A stretch of DNA of 19,305 bases from Atopobium sp. (lineage in GTDB: Bacteria > Actinomycetota > Coriobacteriia > Coriobacteriales > Atopobiaceae): positions 1-19,305 of the forward strand of contig JAHACE010000008.1 in the NCBI GenBank assembly GCA_018376005.1, written 5' to 3'. Position 1 is the stretch's first letter. Each line of letters begins with the position of its first letter. Shown piece after piece: positions 1 to 6,902 of this stretch. The translations under genes were made by a program, and so were the position numbers. The notes under the pieces are model-generated. The model was given only the letters and a program-made list of their open reading frames with translations, was not told where the DNA came from and made no database searches.

Positions 1-693
1 CTCACCTGCACTGGCGTAAACGTAGCCGCAGATCAGATGTGCGCTCTGTTGCGCAACCAGCTGACGACGGTACGCGGACTTGCCGGCCAGCGCGGGCGAC
101 GCGGACAAGTTGCAGATCAGCGTGGCGCCGGCAACGGCATGCGCGTTTGACGGCGGCATAGGCACCCAGAGGTCCTCGCAGATCTCCGCGCCCACAACCA
201 GCTCAGGGATGGTGTCGCACGCAAACAGCTGGTTGGTACCAAACGGAACCTCGCCCAGCAGGCCAAAGTCCACACTGGTGACCGTCTTGGGGCCAGAAAC
301 AAAGTGTCGGCCCTCGTAAAACTCGTTGTACATGGGCACGTAGCGCTTGGGCACCAGGCCCAAAAGCTCTCCCCTAAAGAGAACGGCAGCGCAGTTGTAG
401 AGCTTGCCGGCCACGCGAACAGGCAGTCCTAGCAGCAGCAACGCATCGACGTCGGCCGTGCGAGCGGCAATCGAGACCAGTCCGCGCTCGGCAGCGTCCA
501 GGAGGGCATCCTGCCAGAACAGGTCCTCGCAGGTGTAACCCGTGATGCAGAGCTCGGGCAGCACGACCACCTTGGCACCGCGATTACCTGCGGCTTCTTC
601 GATAGCCGCCAGGCAGCTCTCCACGTTAAACGCCACGTCGGCCACGCGAACGCGCGGCGTGATACTTGCAACTTTGATAAATCCGTCTTGCAC
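1..693 (-). CDS. nadE: Glutamine-dependent NAD+ synthetase, N-terminal part (cut by window edge)
   Basis: The visible 231 codons cover the nitrilase-type amidase domain, which releases ammonia from glutamine for the C-terminal NAD synthetase domain that lies outside the window. The Glu-Lys-Cys triad of nitrilases can be placed: E47 in LPELCITGYTCEDLF, K116 in PKRYVPMYNEFYE, and C172 in GAEICEDLW. The stretch YRRQLVAQQSAH...GYVYASAGE is typical of NadE. The start is GTG at 691-693. An AAGGAGG site at 699-705 sits 5 nt upstream and overlaps the TAA stop of the preceding tsaBID gene, so the two are probably one transcript and translationally coupled. An ATT two nt from the same site is a poorer start. 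The product acts in the cytosol in the last step of NAD synthesis. Family assignment is firm; completeness cannot be judged. Confidence 0.93.
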   Translation of the reverse strand, partial: MQDGFIKVASITPRVRVADVAFNVESCLAAIEEAAGNRGAKVVVLPELCITGYTCEDLFWQDALLDAAERGLVSIAARTADVDALLLLGLPVRVAGKLYNCAAVLFRGELLGLVPKRYVPMYNEFYEGRHFVSGPKTVTSVDFGLLGEVPFGTNQLFACDTIPELVVGAEICEDLWVPMPPSNAHAVAGATLICNLSASPALAGKSAYRRQLVAQQSAHLICGYVYASAGE

Positions 694-703
694 AATGGCC
701 TCC

Positions 704-3175
704 TTACATACCGCTTGGGACAACGGGCGCCGCATCCGACGACCACGATCCCAGCTGCGCGTTGGGGTTTGCGTCCAAGGTCAATGGCGAGAAACCCTGC
801 GTACGGTAGCTACGAAGTGCGCCGACGGCAATCATTGCGGCGTTGTCGCCACAAACCGACATCGGAGGTACCGTCACTCGAACGCCCATACGACCAAAGG
901 TTTCCTTATATGCAGCTCTAAGTGCGGGGTTTGCTGCTACGCCGCCACCCACGCAGAAATCGGAGACGCCCGTCTCCTCAACAGCGGTTTTAGCCTTTGC
1001 AACCTGCACATCAATAACGGCCTGCTCAAACGAGGCGGCCAGATCAGGCAGATTAATAGCTCTACCTGCGCGATTCTCGCCCTCAATGTAGGTAATAACG
1101 GCTGTCTTCAGGCCAGAAAGGCTGAAGGAATAGTCACCGCTGTGCATCATCGCGCGCGGGAAGTGGATAGCCTTAGGATTGCCCTGAGCTGCAAGTTTGC
1201 TGATCACAGGGCCACCTGGATAGCCCAGGCCCAGCGCCTTGGCAACCTTATCAAATGCCTCGCCCACGGCGTCGTCAATGGTAGAGCCCAGGACCACGTA
1301 ATCTCCCCAGGCACGCACGTGTACCAACATAGTATTGCCACCCGAAACCAGGCTGGCCACAAACGGCGGCTCTAAGTCCGGCGTCTCAAACAGGTTGGCC
1401 AGCAGGTGGCCTTCCAGGTGATGCACGGGAATAAGCGGCAGGTCAGTGGCTACGCAGAAGCCCTTGGCAAACGCCACGCCTACAACAAGCGCGCCGACAA
1501 GGCCAGGACCTGCGGTAACGCCAACGGCGTCCAGGTCAGACGGCACCAGCGTGTCACAACCAAAGTGCGCGCCCGCGCGGGCCATGGTCTCCTCGAAAAG
1601 ACCCACAATAGCCTCGGTGTGCTTGCGAGAAGCAATCTCGGGCACGACGCCGCCAAAGCGAGCGTGGAAGTCAATTTGCGTTGCGACAACATTTGCGCAG
1701 ACCACACCGTGTGAATCCATGATGCACATGGCGGTCTCGTCGCAAGAGGACTCCAGGCTGAGAATCAAATCCCCCGCCTCGCGCAGTGCCGCAAGCGTCT
1801 CTTCAGAGCGCTCACCTGCAACGATAGGCCACGGACGCACTGATGCGTGAGGCTCGGGGTTTCTGGCCTCAAAGCCCGCGCCAACCGCCAAAGGCAGCTG
1901 CGCCGTCATCAAAATCGCTGCGCAATCGGGGCCATAATATCCCGGGCGACGACCAACCTCGGCAAATCCCAGCTTGCTATAGGCGCCCTGAGCTGGAGCG
2001 TTATCCTCCTCCACCTCAAGGGTAATTGCGGATGCGCCCAGCATCTGAGCATCGTATGCCACGCGTTCTACCAGCTTGGATGCAATTCCTTGGCGGCGAC
2101 GCTCAGGCGAAACCACCACTTCTTCCACCTCAAACTGAGCTCCTGCCAGGCGACCGCCCGCAAAGCCAATAACCGTTCCGCGGTCGTGAGCCAGCCACCA
2201 GCTGCGCCCAACGCCCGAAAGCTCGTCATAGAACGTCTGCTTTGACCAGGCCGAATGCGCAGCGTCAGCATACGTTGCTGCCTCCAGCTCCGCCACCTGA
2301 TCCAGATCGTTCACCGTCATCGGACGAAGCTGCAGGTGAATATCGGCCAGCGCATCATCCACGCCGGTCAAAGCCACCGTTGCCGGCTCCTTCAAGCCCA
2401 AACGCTTGCGCTCCGACTCCTCCGCGTCCGAAAGTCGCGTGTAAATGGGCAGCACTAGCGCCGGATCGCCCGCACCCGCCTGCTGATACTCGGGCATGCA
2501 CACCGCGCGTACCAGGCCTTCTCCTGTTGGGAACCACGTTGCTTCATCGGTGTATGTCGAGAAACCCGCGCGCTCAAAACGCTCACAGTACTTCACTAAA
2601 CCATTGCCCGTAAGCGTGAGCTGGTCCTTATCAGTCCTGCTCGACCACTCCTCTACACAAGCATCTGCCTTGAGGACGGTCTCTACCGGGAAAGTTCTAT
2701 GTGCTCCAGCGCTGTCCAGCAGGTAAATACCCGGATAGACCTCGCCGCGCATGGCGTCTGCAACAACGCCAACGGTGCCGCGAACGCCCGCCTTCCACGC
2801 GCTGAACGCCATAGCATCAAGTGCACTTGCGCCGTACAGTGGCAGGCCAGAGCCGCACGCAATACCCTTTGCAGTTGACACGCCAATGCGTACGCCCGTA
2901 AACGAACCAGGTCCTCTACCTGCGATAACAGCGTTAACATCAGCCATGGTCAGTCCAGCGGCGTCAAGCGCCTCCTGAACTGAGCCCACAAGCTCCACGT
3001 TTGCCTGGCGACGACACAGGTGATCCGTTGACGCCAGTACCTCTACGTCGAACCCGCCGTCTGCGGCCGCCGCAGCGGCATCGCGCCTGGTCAGACGCGC
3101 GACCGTACACGCCAGCATGTCCGTTGACGTATCAACCGCAAGCACTACGTTTGTTTCATTTTTTATAGCAAGCAT
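704..3175 (-). CDS. tsaD: TsaB-RimI-TsaD fusion, tRNA t6A37 threonylcarbamoyltransferase
   Basis: The 823-residue protein joins three normally separate proteins. Residues about 8-250 are TsaB (AVDTSTDM, AGRGPGSFTGVRIG). About 281-427 are a RimI-like GNAT acetyltransferase, with acetyl-CoA loop RRRQGIA near 359-365. About 469-800 are TsaD, with SLESSCDET at the start, metal ligands H586 and H590 in HHLEGH, GGGVAANP at 743-750 and D777 in CGDNAA. TsaD with TsaB transfers the threonylcarbamoyl group to A37 of ANN-decoding tRNAs; RimI acetylates protein N-termini. The ATG at 3173-3175 is chosen because it directly precedes the TsaB fold and has a weak GAAGAG site; the frame stays open for 42 more codons upstream that are not TsaB-like. 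All catalytic motifs are intact. The stop codon lies inside the nadE ribosome binding site. Such fusions are, from memory, typical of Coriobacteriia. Confidence 0.93.
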   Translation of the reverse strand: MLAIKNETNVVLAVDTSTDMLACTVARLTRRDAAAAAADGGFDVEVLASTDHLCRRQANVELVGSVQEALDAAGLTMADVNAVIAGRGPGSFTGVRIGVSTAKGIACGSGLPLYGASALDAMAFSAWKAGVRGTVGVVADAMRGEVYPGIYLLDSAGAHRTFPVETVLKADACVEEWSSRTDKDQLTLTGNGLVKYCERFERAGFSTYTDEATWFPTGEGLVRAVCMPEYQQAGAGDPALVLPIYTRLSDAEESERKRLGLKEPATVALTGVDDALADIHLQLRPMTVNDLDQVAELEAATYADAAHSAWSKQTFYDELSGVGRSWWLAHDRGTVIGFAGGRLAGAQFEVEEVVVSPERRRQGIASKLVERVAYDAQMLGASAITLEVEEDNAPAQGAYSKLGFAEVGRRPGYYGPDCAAILMTAQLPLAVGAGFEARNPEPHASVRPWPIVAGERSEETLAALREAGDLILSLESSCDETAMCIMDSHGVVCANVVATQIDFHARFGGVVPEIASRKHTEAIVGLFEETMARAGAHFGCDTLVPSDLDAVGVTAGPGLVGALVVGVAFAKGFCVATDLPLIPVHHLEGHLLANLFETPDLEPPFVASLVSGGNTMLVHVRAWGDYVVLGSTIDDAVGEAFDKVAKALGLGYPGGPVISKLAAQGNPKAIHFPRAMMHSGDYSFSLSGLKTAVITYIEGENRAGRAINLPDLAASFEQAVIDVQVAKAKTAVEETGVSDFCVGGGVAANPALRAAYKETFGRMGVRVTVPPMSVCGDNAAMIAVGALRSYRTQGFSPLTLDANPNAQLGSWSSDAAPVVPSGM

Positions 3176-3188
3176 AAACACTCTTCTC

Positions 3189-3202
3189 GGCGTAAAAACG
3201 CC
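3189..3202 (-). other. Small 5'-leader hairpin before tsaBID
   Basis: A perfect 5-bp stem (GGCGT/ACGCC) with a 4-nt loop lies 13 nt upstream of the tsaBID ATG on the minus strand. It may affect translation initiation or be incidental. No convincing -35/-10 pair was found between 3176 and 3354 for this operon, although TATAGT-like words occur near 3235-3245. Confidence 0.25.
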
Positions 3203-3354
3203 TTGTATCACGCCAATATTTCTTCTTGTAACTCTATAACTATACGCCAAGCCACGCCCGCAAACAGCGCGAGTACCAACCCCGCAAAACTTAACCTGCA
3301 TAAATAGCTTGAAGAGATTGCTATAGAGAATTTACAATTTCAACCCTATTACTC

Positions 3355-3382
3355 TAGACAATCTTGCTATTTAGTTTATAGT
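3355..3382 (+). promoter_or_regulatory. Promoter of the abiF RNA/abiF unit
   Basis: TAGACA at 3355-3360 and TATAGT at 3377-3382 are 16 nt apart, a good sigma-70-type pair. The expected start near 3388-3390 falls just before the stem of the structured RNA, so the promoter fits an RNA of about 53 nt that ends at the hairpin T-run, with abiF expressed by read-through. Confidence 0.6.
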
Positions 3383-3388
3383 TAATTC

Positions 3389-3441
3389 ATCAGCGCCCAC
3401 CCAAGGCTACGCAATGCGTCCTGAAATGCGGTGGGCCTTTT
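3389..3441 (+). ncRNA. Candidate abiF-associated structured RNA (antitoxin-like) with terminator
   Basis: A 7-bp stem, GCCCACC at 3395-3401 with GGTGGGC at 3430-3436, closes a 28-nt internal region and is followed by CCTTTT, like a weak intrinsic terminator. Inside is a second small stem, ACGC/GCGT at 3409-3419, flanked by GG and CC. The element sits between a good promoter and the abiF start codon, 18 nt before the ATG. A conserved abiF RNA motif upstream of AbiF-family genes has been described by comparative genomics, and AbiF RNAs have been proposed to act as antitoxins for the HEPN nuclease. Position and shape match that arrangement; identity with the known motif is inferred and was not tested with a covariance model. 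It could instead be a plain attenuator. Confidence 0.6.
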
Positions 3442-3459
3442 CATAGCATTGGGATTCAC

Positions 3460-4212
3460 ATGGAAAATAAACCTTTTAAAAGCATCGATGAGATGTGTTG
3501 TTTATTAATTCAAGACCGTGGACTTATCTGCCCAGATGATAATGAACTGAGGAAATTTTTAAGTAGGACAAATTACTATCGTTTCTCTGGATATGCTCGT
3601 GATTTTCAAGAAGATCCGGAGAAAGGCAAGAACTCGTTTATAGGCAATACTTCTTTTCAAGATATTAATAAGCTTATTAACCTAGATGCTAAATTACGAA
3701 TTCTGCTGACAGAGCAATTAAGTGTTATCGAAATCGCAATTAGAGCAAAGCTTGCCCATCAGCATTATTCAAAAGAGAGTTTCAACACACCCTACGAAAA
3801 ATATCATGATGTACCAATCTGGGTTGCTGTAGAGGTCCTCTCCTTTGGAAGAATTTCTAATATGATTAGCTATTCAGATAATATTGAAGTAACCAAAAGA
3901 GTAGCTAAATCTCTCGGTGTCCAATGGAAACCTTTTTCAAGTGTTGTTCATTCTTTACATGTACTAAGAAATTTGTGTGCACATCATCGTCAACTATGGA
4001 ATAGACCCATGCGCATCCAATGTCCAGTTCAGAAAAAACTTCGCCCAAAAGACATTAGCTTTGACCCCAAGAGCGTTTACGCTCACATACTAATGGCCAA
4101 CTACTACAGAAAAGCCATCGATGGGGATACTTCGGTTGCCAGAAGAATACAAGAACTTCTCGATAAGAACAATGTTTTTGCAAAAGGCATTTATTTGCTT
4201 CATCCAAAATAG
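3460..4212 (+). CDS. abiF: AbiF/AbiD (Abi_2) family HEPN ribonuclease, abortive infection
   Basis: This 250-residue protein matches the Abi_2 family, with the N-terminal pattern LSRTNYYRFSGYARDF at about 35-49, a helical middle (LIN-LD-KLR-LLTEQLSVIEIAIRAKLAH), and the HEPN active-site motif RNLCAHH. R170 and H175 form the R-x4-H signature of HEPN RNases. Family members are phage-defence toxins thought to cleave RNA in infected cells; their HEPN motif is related to that of Cas13. The ATG at 3460 has only a poor ribosome site (TTGGGA), in keeping with low toxin synthesis. The gene is AT-rich compared with tsaBID and is the only complete plus-strand gene, suggesting acquisition. It is followed by a hairpin shared with convergent mcrC. 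The active site is intact. Function is assigned by family; the phage target is unknown. Confidence 0.87.
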   Translation: MENKPFKSIDEMCCLLIQDRGLICPDDNELRKFLSRTNYYRFSGYARDFQEDPEKGKNSFIGNTSFQDINKLINLDAKLRILLTEQLSVIEIAIRAKLAHQHYSKESFNTPYEKYHDVPIWVAVEVLSFGRISNMISYSDNIEVTKRVAKSLGVQWKPFSSVVHSLHVLRNLCAHHRQLWNRPMRIQCPVQKKLRPKDISFDPKSVYAHILMANYYRKAIDGDTSVARRIQELLDKNNVFAKGIYLLHPK

Positions 4213-4248
4213 CCACATCTAAAAAAGCCTGTATACTTACATCAACAT

Positions 4249-4297
4249 GACCGGTTCCGCTAGAGCTTTTTGCCTAGTCCAGGGCCGGTCCTATTTT
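4249..4297 (+). terminator. Convergent terminator of abiF, overlapping the mcrC stop
   Basis: GACCGG at 4249-4254 pairs with CCGGTC at 4285-4290, with an inner CTAG/CTAG stem (4260-4263 with 4274-4277), followed by CTATTTTT. The first bases of the T-run tail are the mcrC stop codon (TAG read on minus, 4291-4293). The stem also forms in minus-strand RNA, so it may serve both convergent units, though the minus side lacks a clear U-run. Confidence 0.55.
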
Positions 4298-5364
4298 TCT
4301 ATCCCAAACTGGTCTTCCACAATCTGGTCAAGCTGCGCAGAAATGCACGAGAACTCTTTGTTCAAATCGAGCGTCTGCACAGAAATCTTATTGCCGCTTA
4401 TGTGATACACGTCGTCAGGAGCCAGCAGCTCATTTGTTCGCGCGTACAAAAGCATACCTGAGACCTTTCGGTCTGCACCTTTTACCTGGGCTTCTTTGTT
4501 TTTCACGTACGTATATATCTGATACAAATTACCCGAATGCACCTTATGCGCACCAAAATTTTCCTGAAGCGAATGCTGATAATACTTCGCATCAATAATC
4601 AAAATCTGATCCCCATGCGAGAGTGTAATATCCGTCTGCATGTCCGGCAAAAGCCCAACGTATCCATCGTCCAAATCCCAAGGTATTTGCGACGCTCTAG
4701 CAGAAAAACCCTTCACATGCTGGGCAAACTCCTGCGCGTAATACTCAAGAATGAACTTCTCGTACAACCTATGCATTTTCTGCTCGTCAATAAAACTTGC
4801 CAGGTGATACTCGCCATCTTCAGTGGTCATGAGCATGCCTTCAACAATCAACTGACAAATTGAGAGTAGCAGCTGATACGTGCGATTATTGCGCTGAAAA
4901 CGAATATCCGCCCAGCGAACCTGCTTCACATCAATCTCATCGATGTCCGCAAAGAAAAGCAATTCTCGCTTAAGCGCAACCTTGTGCTGTGGCGATACAT
5001 CCTTCTGTTTGAGCAGCAGCAGGGCCACGGACTTTAGGATCTGATTGAATAGGTTGTTTTGCGAGAGCTCATCAAAATCGCAGGTAACTTGCGCGCGCTG
5101 AGCAAGACGGTTCCTAATGGTCCCCGGCATATCAATTTTGCCTCGAACAACCGCCAGATCCTCCACACAATTTATGTACTCGCGATACAAGCCCTGCTTG
5201 AGCTGCAAACCAATCCCCTTGGACAAGATGGCCGCAAACAGGTTATAAATCGAGTCAAACGTCTCCTTCTGCACGTCCTCATACACAGATTCCCGCAGCG
5301 TAGTGAAGGCGTACGACAGCATGTAGTAAATATTCTTTATGAAGATATGCCTATCTTCGGTCAT
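4291..5364 (-). CDS. mcrC: McrC, nuclease subunit of McrBC-type modification-dependent restriction
   Basis: The 357-residue protein has the McrBC-family architecture. An N-terminal domain mediates contact with McrB (IKNIYYMLSYAF near residue 9; LYREYINCVEDLAVVRGKID at 59-78). A C-terminal PD-(D/E)xK nuclease has D241/D245 in LLPDMQTDI, then D258-A-K260 in IIDAKYY and Q282 in NLYQIYTYV. McrC cuts DNA carrying modified cytosines after translocation by McrB. The ATG at 5362-5364 overlaps the stop of the ancestral mcrB frame (ATGA), the usual arrangement for coupling, and a GGAG site lies 7 nt upstream within the mcrB remnant. Because mcrB now ends early at 5416, ribosomes stop about 50 nt before this start, which may lower McrC synthesis. 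McrC itself looks intact. Confidence 0.88.
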   Translation of the reverse strand: MTEDRHIFIKNIYYMLSYAFTTLRESVYEDVQKETFDSIYNLFAAILSKGIGLQLKQGLYREYINCVEDLAVVRGKIDMPGTIRNRLAQRAQVTCDFDELSQNNLFNQILKSVALLLLKQKDVSPQHKVALKRELLFFADIDEIDVKQVRWADIRFQRNNRTYQLLLSICQLIVEGMLMTTEDGEYHLASFIDEQKMHRLYEKFILEYYAQEFAQHVKGFSARASQIPWDLDDGYVGLLPDMQTDITLSHGDQILIIDAKYYQHSLQENFGAHKVHSGNLYQIYTYVKNKEAQVKGADRKVSGMLLYARTNELLAPDDVYHISGNKISVQTLDLNKEFSCISAQLDQIVEDQFGIEK

Positions 5365-5450
5365 TGAAACACTCCATGAAGGATGTTCTCCCAGCGCTGG
5401 TATTTCTCCTGGTCGTCAAACCAATACTCGCCCAGCATTGGCAAGATCCT
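5361..5450 (-). pseudogene. Out-of-frame remnant of the McrB C-terminus
   Basis: In the +1 frame relative to mcrB, positions 5450-5361 encode RILPMLGEYWFDDQEKYQRW and nine more residues before TGA. This is the well-conserved last helix region of McrB proteins, and its stop overlaps the mcrC ATG. It is disconnected from the current mcrB frame by an internal deletion or frameshift. The longer open frame upstream (to 5570) is only a shadow of mcrB and is not protein-like. Confidence 0.75.
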
Positions 5451-6678
5451 TGGCGAGAAGATCGTTGAAGGTTTCATTATTAAGTGCCTGCTGGTGCTGA
5501 ATAAAGCCCTCTGTCTCAAAACCAGGCTCCATCTCAAAGAAACTGAAGCGGCGACGCAGAGCATAATCAATCATCGCCAGACTTCTATCTGCCGTGTTCA
5601 TCATGCCAATAATGTACAGGTTCTCTGGAACCGAGAACTTCTCGTCATTGTACGCAAGCGTAGCTGGTGTACCTCGGTAATCGTTCTCAATCAACATCAA
5701 AAGTTCACCAAAAATCTTGCTCAGATTTCCGCGGTTGATCTCGTCAATAATAAAGAAATACTTTGACTCCGGATCCGCCTCCGCCTGCTTACAGAAGCGA
5801 TAGAACACGCCCTTTTTGAGCTCAAAGCTTGCTCCACTAGGCTTGTAGCCCATCATGAAGTCTTCGTATGAATAATTCTGATGGAATTGTACAAACTCGA
5901 TAGCGTCCTCATTCACTGCACCTATCAGCGAATACGCAAGTCTTTTTGCCGAGAAGGTCTTACCAACTCCTGGGGCGCCCTGCAAAATGATGTTCTTTTT
6001 ATTCAACAAAACAGCTGCAATCTTGTCGTACTTCTCCTCCGGCATAAATACTTCCTCCAAAAATTTTCCCTTGTTATATGGAGGAATACAAAACAACTTA
6101 TCACCAGGTTGAGTTGGAGGAATCTCTTTATAATCCTTTGAGAAATACGCAATATCAGCCGTTAGAGTCACAAAATAAGGATCTGGATAGCAATCTTCTG
6201 TTAAAGTCTCTAACCTATCCGATAAAGCTTTTACTTGTCTAAACTTATATATGTAATATATGTCTGGATATCTAAGCCAAAGATAAGTTGTGATGGTTCC
6301 CTCTTTTTGATAATGCTGCTTTCCTTCAGGACCATATACATCCAGTAACTTATCCGACTTTGCCATAAATCCGTTAATACGCTCAACTATATCGATGTTC
6401 TCGTCATAAAGTTGCATAAACATACTACGAACTTCTTCTGCATCCTGTTCAGCATAAAACTCAATCATCTTACGAGAAAAATCATAAGAAGTAGTTAAAA
6501 GATTATCTGTCTTTGACAGCGACTTTCTCAGCATCGCAGGAAAATCCTGGGCGTTTATATCCCAGTTATCCTGGAAGCACTTAATTGCTTCCCACTTATA
6601 TTTTTCTTCCTCCCAGTGAGAAGGAAAATTCTCTTTGTACTGAGTGAGGACCTCATCAAGAGATTGTCTATCTATCAT
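5416..6678 (-). CDS. mcrB: McrB AAA+ GTPase, C-terminally truncated by out-of-frame deletion
   Basis: The 420-residue frame has an N-terminal part of unclear fold (KTDNLL at 56-61, STYLWLRYPD-like TTYLWLRYPD at 130-139) and a McrB-type AAA+ motor. The motor has Walker A GAPGVGKT at 234-241, Walker B FFIIDEINRGN at 308-318, sensor NTADRS at 361-366 and arginines RRR at 375-377. McrB hydrolyses GTP to translocate DNA for McrC. After FNDLLAKDL (404-412) the frame runs into NAGRVLV and stops, whereas the conserved ending is found in another frame just downstream. A block of roughly 45-60 residues, including the usual GHSYF-like segment, is missing; this estimate is from memory of the family. The N-terminal half also looks shorter than usual near 145-165. 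The start has AGGGGAG 5 nt upstream of ATG. Whether the shortened protein still forms a hexamer is unknown; it is probably non-functional or altered. Confidence 0.82.
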   Translation of the reverse strand: MIDRQSLDEVLTQYKENFPSHWEEEKYKWEAIKCFQDNWDINAQDFPAMLRKSLSKTDNLLTTSYDFSRKMIEFYAEQDAEEVRSMFMQLYDENIDIVERINGFMAKSDKLLDVYGPEGKQHYQKEGTITTYLWLRYPDIYYIYKFRQVKALSDRLETLTEDCYPDPYFVTLTADIAYFSKDYKEIPPTQPGDKLFCIPPYNKGKFLEEVFMPEEKYDKIAAVLLNKKNIILQGAPGVGKTFSAKRLAYSLIGAVNEDAIEFVQFHQNYSYEDFMMGYKPSGASFELKKGVFYRFCKQAEADPESKYFFIIDEINRGNLSKIFGELLMLIENDYRGTPATLAYNDEKFSVPENLYIIGMMNTADRSLAMIDYALRRRFSFFEMEPGFETEGFIQHQQALNNETFNDLLAKDLANAGRVLV

Positions 6679-6703
6679 TGCTGCTCCCCTTAGGCAAAAG
6701 CCA

Positions 6704-6731
6704 ACAATCTTTCTGGTTACACGTGTGTCAA
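6704..6731 (-). promoter_or_regulatory. Weak promoter candidate for mcrBC
   Basis: On the minus strand a perfect TTGACA (6726-6731) is followed after 16 nt by GATTGT, a poor -10 box. It overlaps an ACACGTGT palindrome at 6719-6726 that could be an operator. No better pair was found between 6679 and 6848, which otherwise holds only a small inverted repeat (ATACT/AGTAT near 6786-6798). Confidence 0.25.
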
Positions 6732-6848
6732 CGAACCAGGCTGTATCATCGGCTTACTATTTACCACCAGTTAAATTGCGCTTTATACTGATAGTATCCT
6801 CCTAATTAGAGCTTGCACTTTTAACTTCTTGTACATTTCGGCGAACAG

Positions 6849-6876
6849 AAAAAGGCAGCCCACCCAGAGCTGCCTT
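6849..6876 (-). terminator. Intrinsic terminator of the solitary EIIC gene
   Basis: On the minus strand AAGGCAGC (6869-6876) pairs perfectly with GCTGCCTT (6852-6859) around a 9-nt loop and runs into TTTTT at 6849-6853. It lies 26 nt after the stop of the EIIC gene at 6903. Confidence 0.85.
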
Positions 6877-6902
6877 CAACGCACACTATGTCTCCGCAGC
6901 GC

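Noticed and set aside
542..1375. Long plus-strand open frame of 277 codons opposite tsaD
   Set aside because: It lies wholly antisense to the well-recognised TsaD and NadE genes, has no domain-like pattern and arises from GC-rich codon bias.
3176..3301. Upstream extension of the tsaBID frame by 42 codons
   Set aside because: The added residues are not TsaB-like, and the ATG at 3175 starts just before the conserved fold.
3302..3459. CRISPR repeat or leader beside a HEPN nuclease
   Set aside because: No direct repeats with spacers occur; the inverted repeats fit a single structured RNA.
5451..5570. Upstream part of the open frame that holds the McrB tail
   Set aside because: Only the last 29 or so residues are McrB-like; the rest is an out-of-frame shadow of mcrB.
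6798..6803. Strong AGGAGG on the minus strand between mcrB and the EIIC gene
   Set aside because: No start codon follows at a usable distance and no open frame of note begins there.
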